Shown piece after piece: positions 63,016 to 64,000 of a DNA stretch of 64,000 bases. The notes under the pieces were generated by a model. That model made no database searches, was not told the DNA's origin, and saw only the letters and a list, made by a program, of their open reading frames with translations. Position 1 is the first letter of the stretch; the number at the start of each line of letters is the position of its first letter. This stretch comes from Mycteria americana (Eukaryota > Chordata > Aves > Ciconiiformes > Ciconiidae), in assembly GCF_035582795.1 (NCBI RefSeq), contig NC_134367.1:87961062-88025061 (forward strand). Direction: 5' to 3'. Position numbers and translations under genes: made by a program.

Positions 63016-63507
63016 TTTCAGCCAAAATTATTAGAGTTTTGGCAAACTTGCAACCTAACGGAAACATAGTTTTACTTGAAAAGTAATGATGTGCTGTGAG
63101 TCTTGCCCATAATTTCAAAGCTGAGACTCTGGCAAGTATTAAAACTTTGACAGTGAAGGCACAAGGATATATGCAACTTTAAAGGTTATTCCCCAAGTAA
63201 TATATGCAGCGTACGAAAATCCCTCCTTGATGCAGAAAATTTACTTTTAAAGGAAATACTAGTATTGCTTCTTGTTAGTGCTGGCAAGTCAAGAAAATGG
63301 CAAGAAAACTCAGTAAGCCTCATACGAGATTGATTTCTAGTGTCCAGCTTATAAATGTAGAGAAGAATTCTCCACAGAGATTGTAAAAACAAAGCTGACT
63401 CCTTTGGACATGTAAGTCTTGATGTTGTTTTCTAAGGAGCTGTTAAAAGTTAAATTACTATTTCAGCTTTAGACTCAGGCCCCAAAGAGAAAAATGATGC
63501 TAACAGA

Positions 63508-63523
63508 CTTTTTTTTTTTTTTT
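63508..63523. repeat. T homopolymer
   Basis: About fifteen T residues in a row within intron sequence. There is no adjacent recognisable retrotransposon body, so it is not called as a retroposon tail. Confidence 0.9.
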
Positions 63524-64000
63524 ATCCTCCCTGCAAAGGGACAAAATAGCAATAAAATCCAGTTATATCTACCACAGCAACCTTGCATAAATTTTCTCTA
63601 GTATTCTGAGCTGCTATATGTTAAATGCTCTGTACTGCTATGTCACAGAAGCGTTTCTACATCTTTAGGCCCCTAGCAAGCAAGAGGTAGGAAGGCTCTG
63701 GGACTATAGCCCAGGGTGAAATACTGTAGAGACCTGCTGCATCTCTAGTGCAACTGCCACACCAGCGCAGCAGGTAGGTGCTCCTATATGAATTACGCAG
63801 TGTACTGGCCTGAATGTATGCAAAGGCTCAGTACAGAGGAAGCAATAAACACGCACGCGGAAAATACAGGGGAAGGCACGTGAAAAGATATGACAACCAT
63901 GCACAGTTAAAATCTTAAGCTTTTCATTGCATTTTAGATATTATTAGATGTGAAACTGGATGCACTTGCATAATTTACACTGGAACTGTGCCGCCGAATA

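Larger units (their letters stand above)
45237..64000 (-). other. PLD5: PLD5 intron running out of the window
   Basis: I looked on the minus strand for the preceding PLD5 exon, which should encode the SFWIVD-type first HKD region, and did not find it in 18.8 kb. PLD5 is known for very large introns. The interval holds a MIR-like SINE, CR1 pieces at 48.3 and 55.5 kb, a CpG-rich patch at 47.7-48.0 kb, homopolymers and several small tandem duplications. Short open frames occur but none is recognised. Confidence 0.6.

Noticed and set aside
1-64000. CRISPR arrays, bacterial operons, tRNA or rRNA genes
   Set aside because: No regularly spaced repeats, no cloverleaf or rRNA landmarks, and the window is clearly vertebrate nuclear DNA.

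Overview
The window looks like avian nuclear DNA. It has the CR1 family of LINE retrotransposons (one long copy, two 5'-truncated copies and one stub), intron-split genes with vertebrate splice sites, a CpG-island promoter, and a gene recognisable as vertebrate PLD5. The DNA is mostly AT-rich and non-coding, and protein-coding sequence is only a small percentage of the window. All calls were made by eye; no search was run.

Right half (about 29.5-64 kb): five consecutive minus-strand exons encode the C-terminal 284 residues of PLD5, the inactive phospholipase D5-like member of the PLD3/PLD4 group. From upstream to downstream they lie at 45039-45236, 40948-41087, 38655-38820, 32274-32388 and 30030-30265. 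Reading phases agree across all four joins, and the last exon carries the stop codon. The histidine of the second HKD motif is replaced by arginine, as expected for a pseudoenzyme. I could not find the preceding exon, which should carry the first HKD region, so 45237-64000 is read as one large intron extending out of the window. The introns hold a MIR-like SINE, an ancient inverted repeat, CpG-rich patches, short tandem duplications and CR1 pieces.

Left half (1-29.5 kb): no gene is confidently recognised. A compact CpG island near 5.65-6.05 kb, with two opposed YY1-like motifs, is a clear promoter candidate and may be bidirectional. Downstream on the plus strand there are several well-formed splice-site pairs. 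The most interesting are a 56-bp exon-like block at 26031-26086 (hydrophobic stretch, then lysines) and a phase-matched terminal block at 29269-29439 encoding a 56-residue tyrosine-rich tail. Together they would read as the end of a single-pass membrane protein converging on the PLD5 3' end. This is a hypothesis. At the left edge, 511-1019 on the minus strand has about 170 codons open in one frame, and a second frame open over much of the same DNA.

CR1 elements: a plus-strand copy at about 21.1-22.7 kb retains most of its reverse transcriptase but has one nonsense codon and a frameshift. A minus-strand copy at 15.5-16.3 kb has an internal deletion. A minus-strand 3' end at 48.3-48.6 kb is flanked on both sides by the same 16-bp word. 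A stub lies at 55.5 kb.
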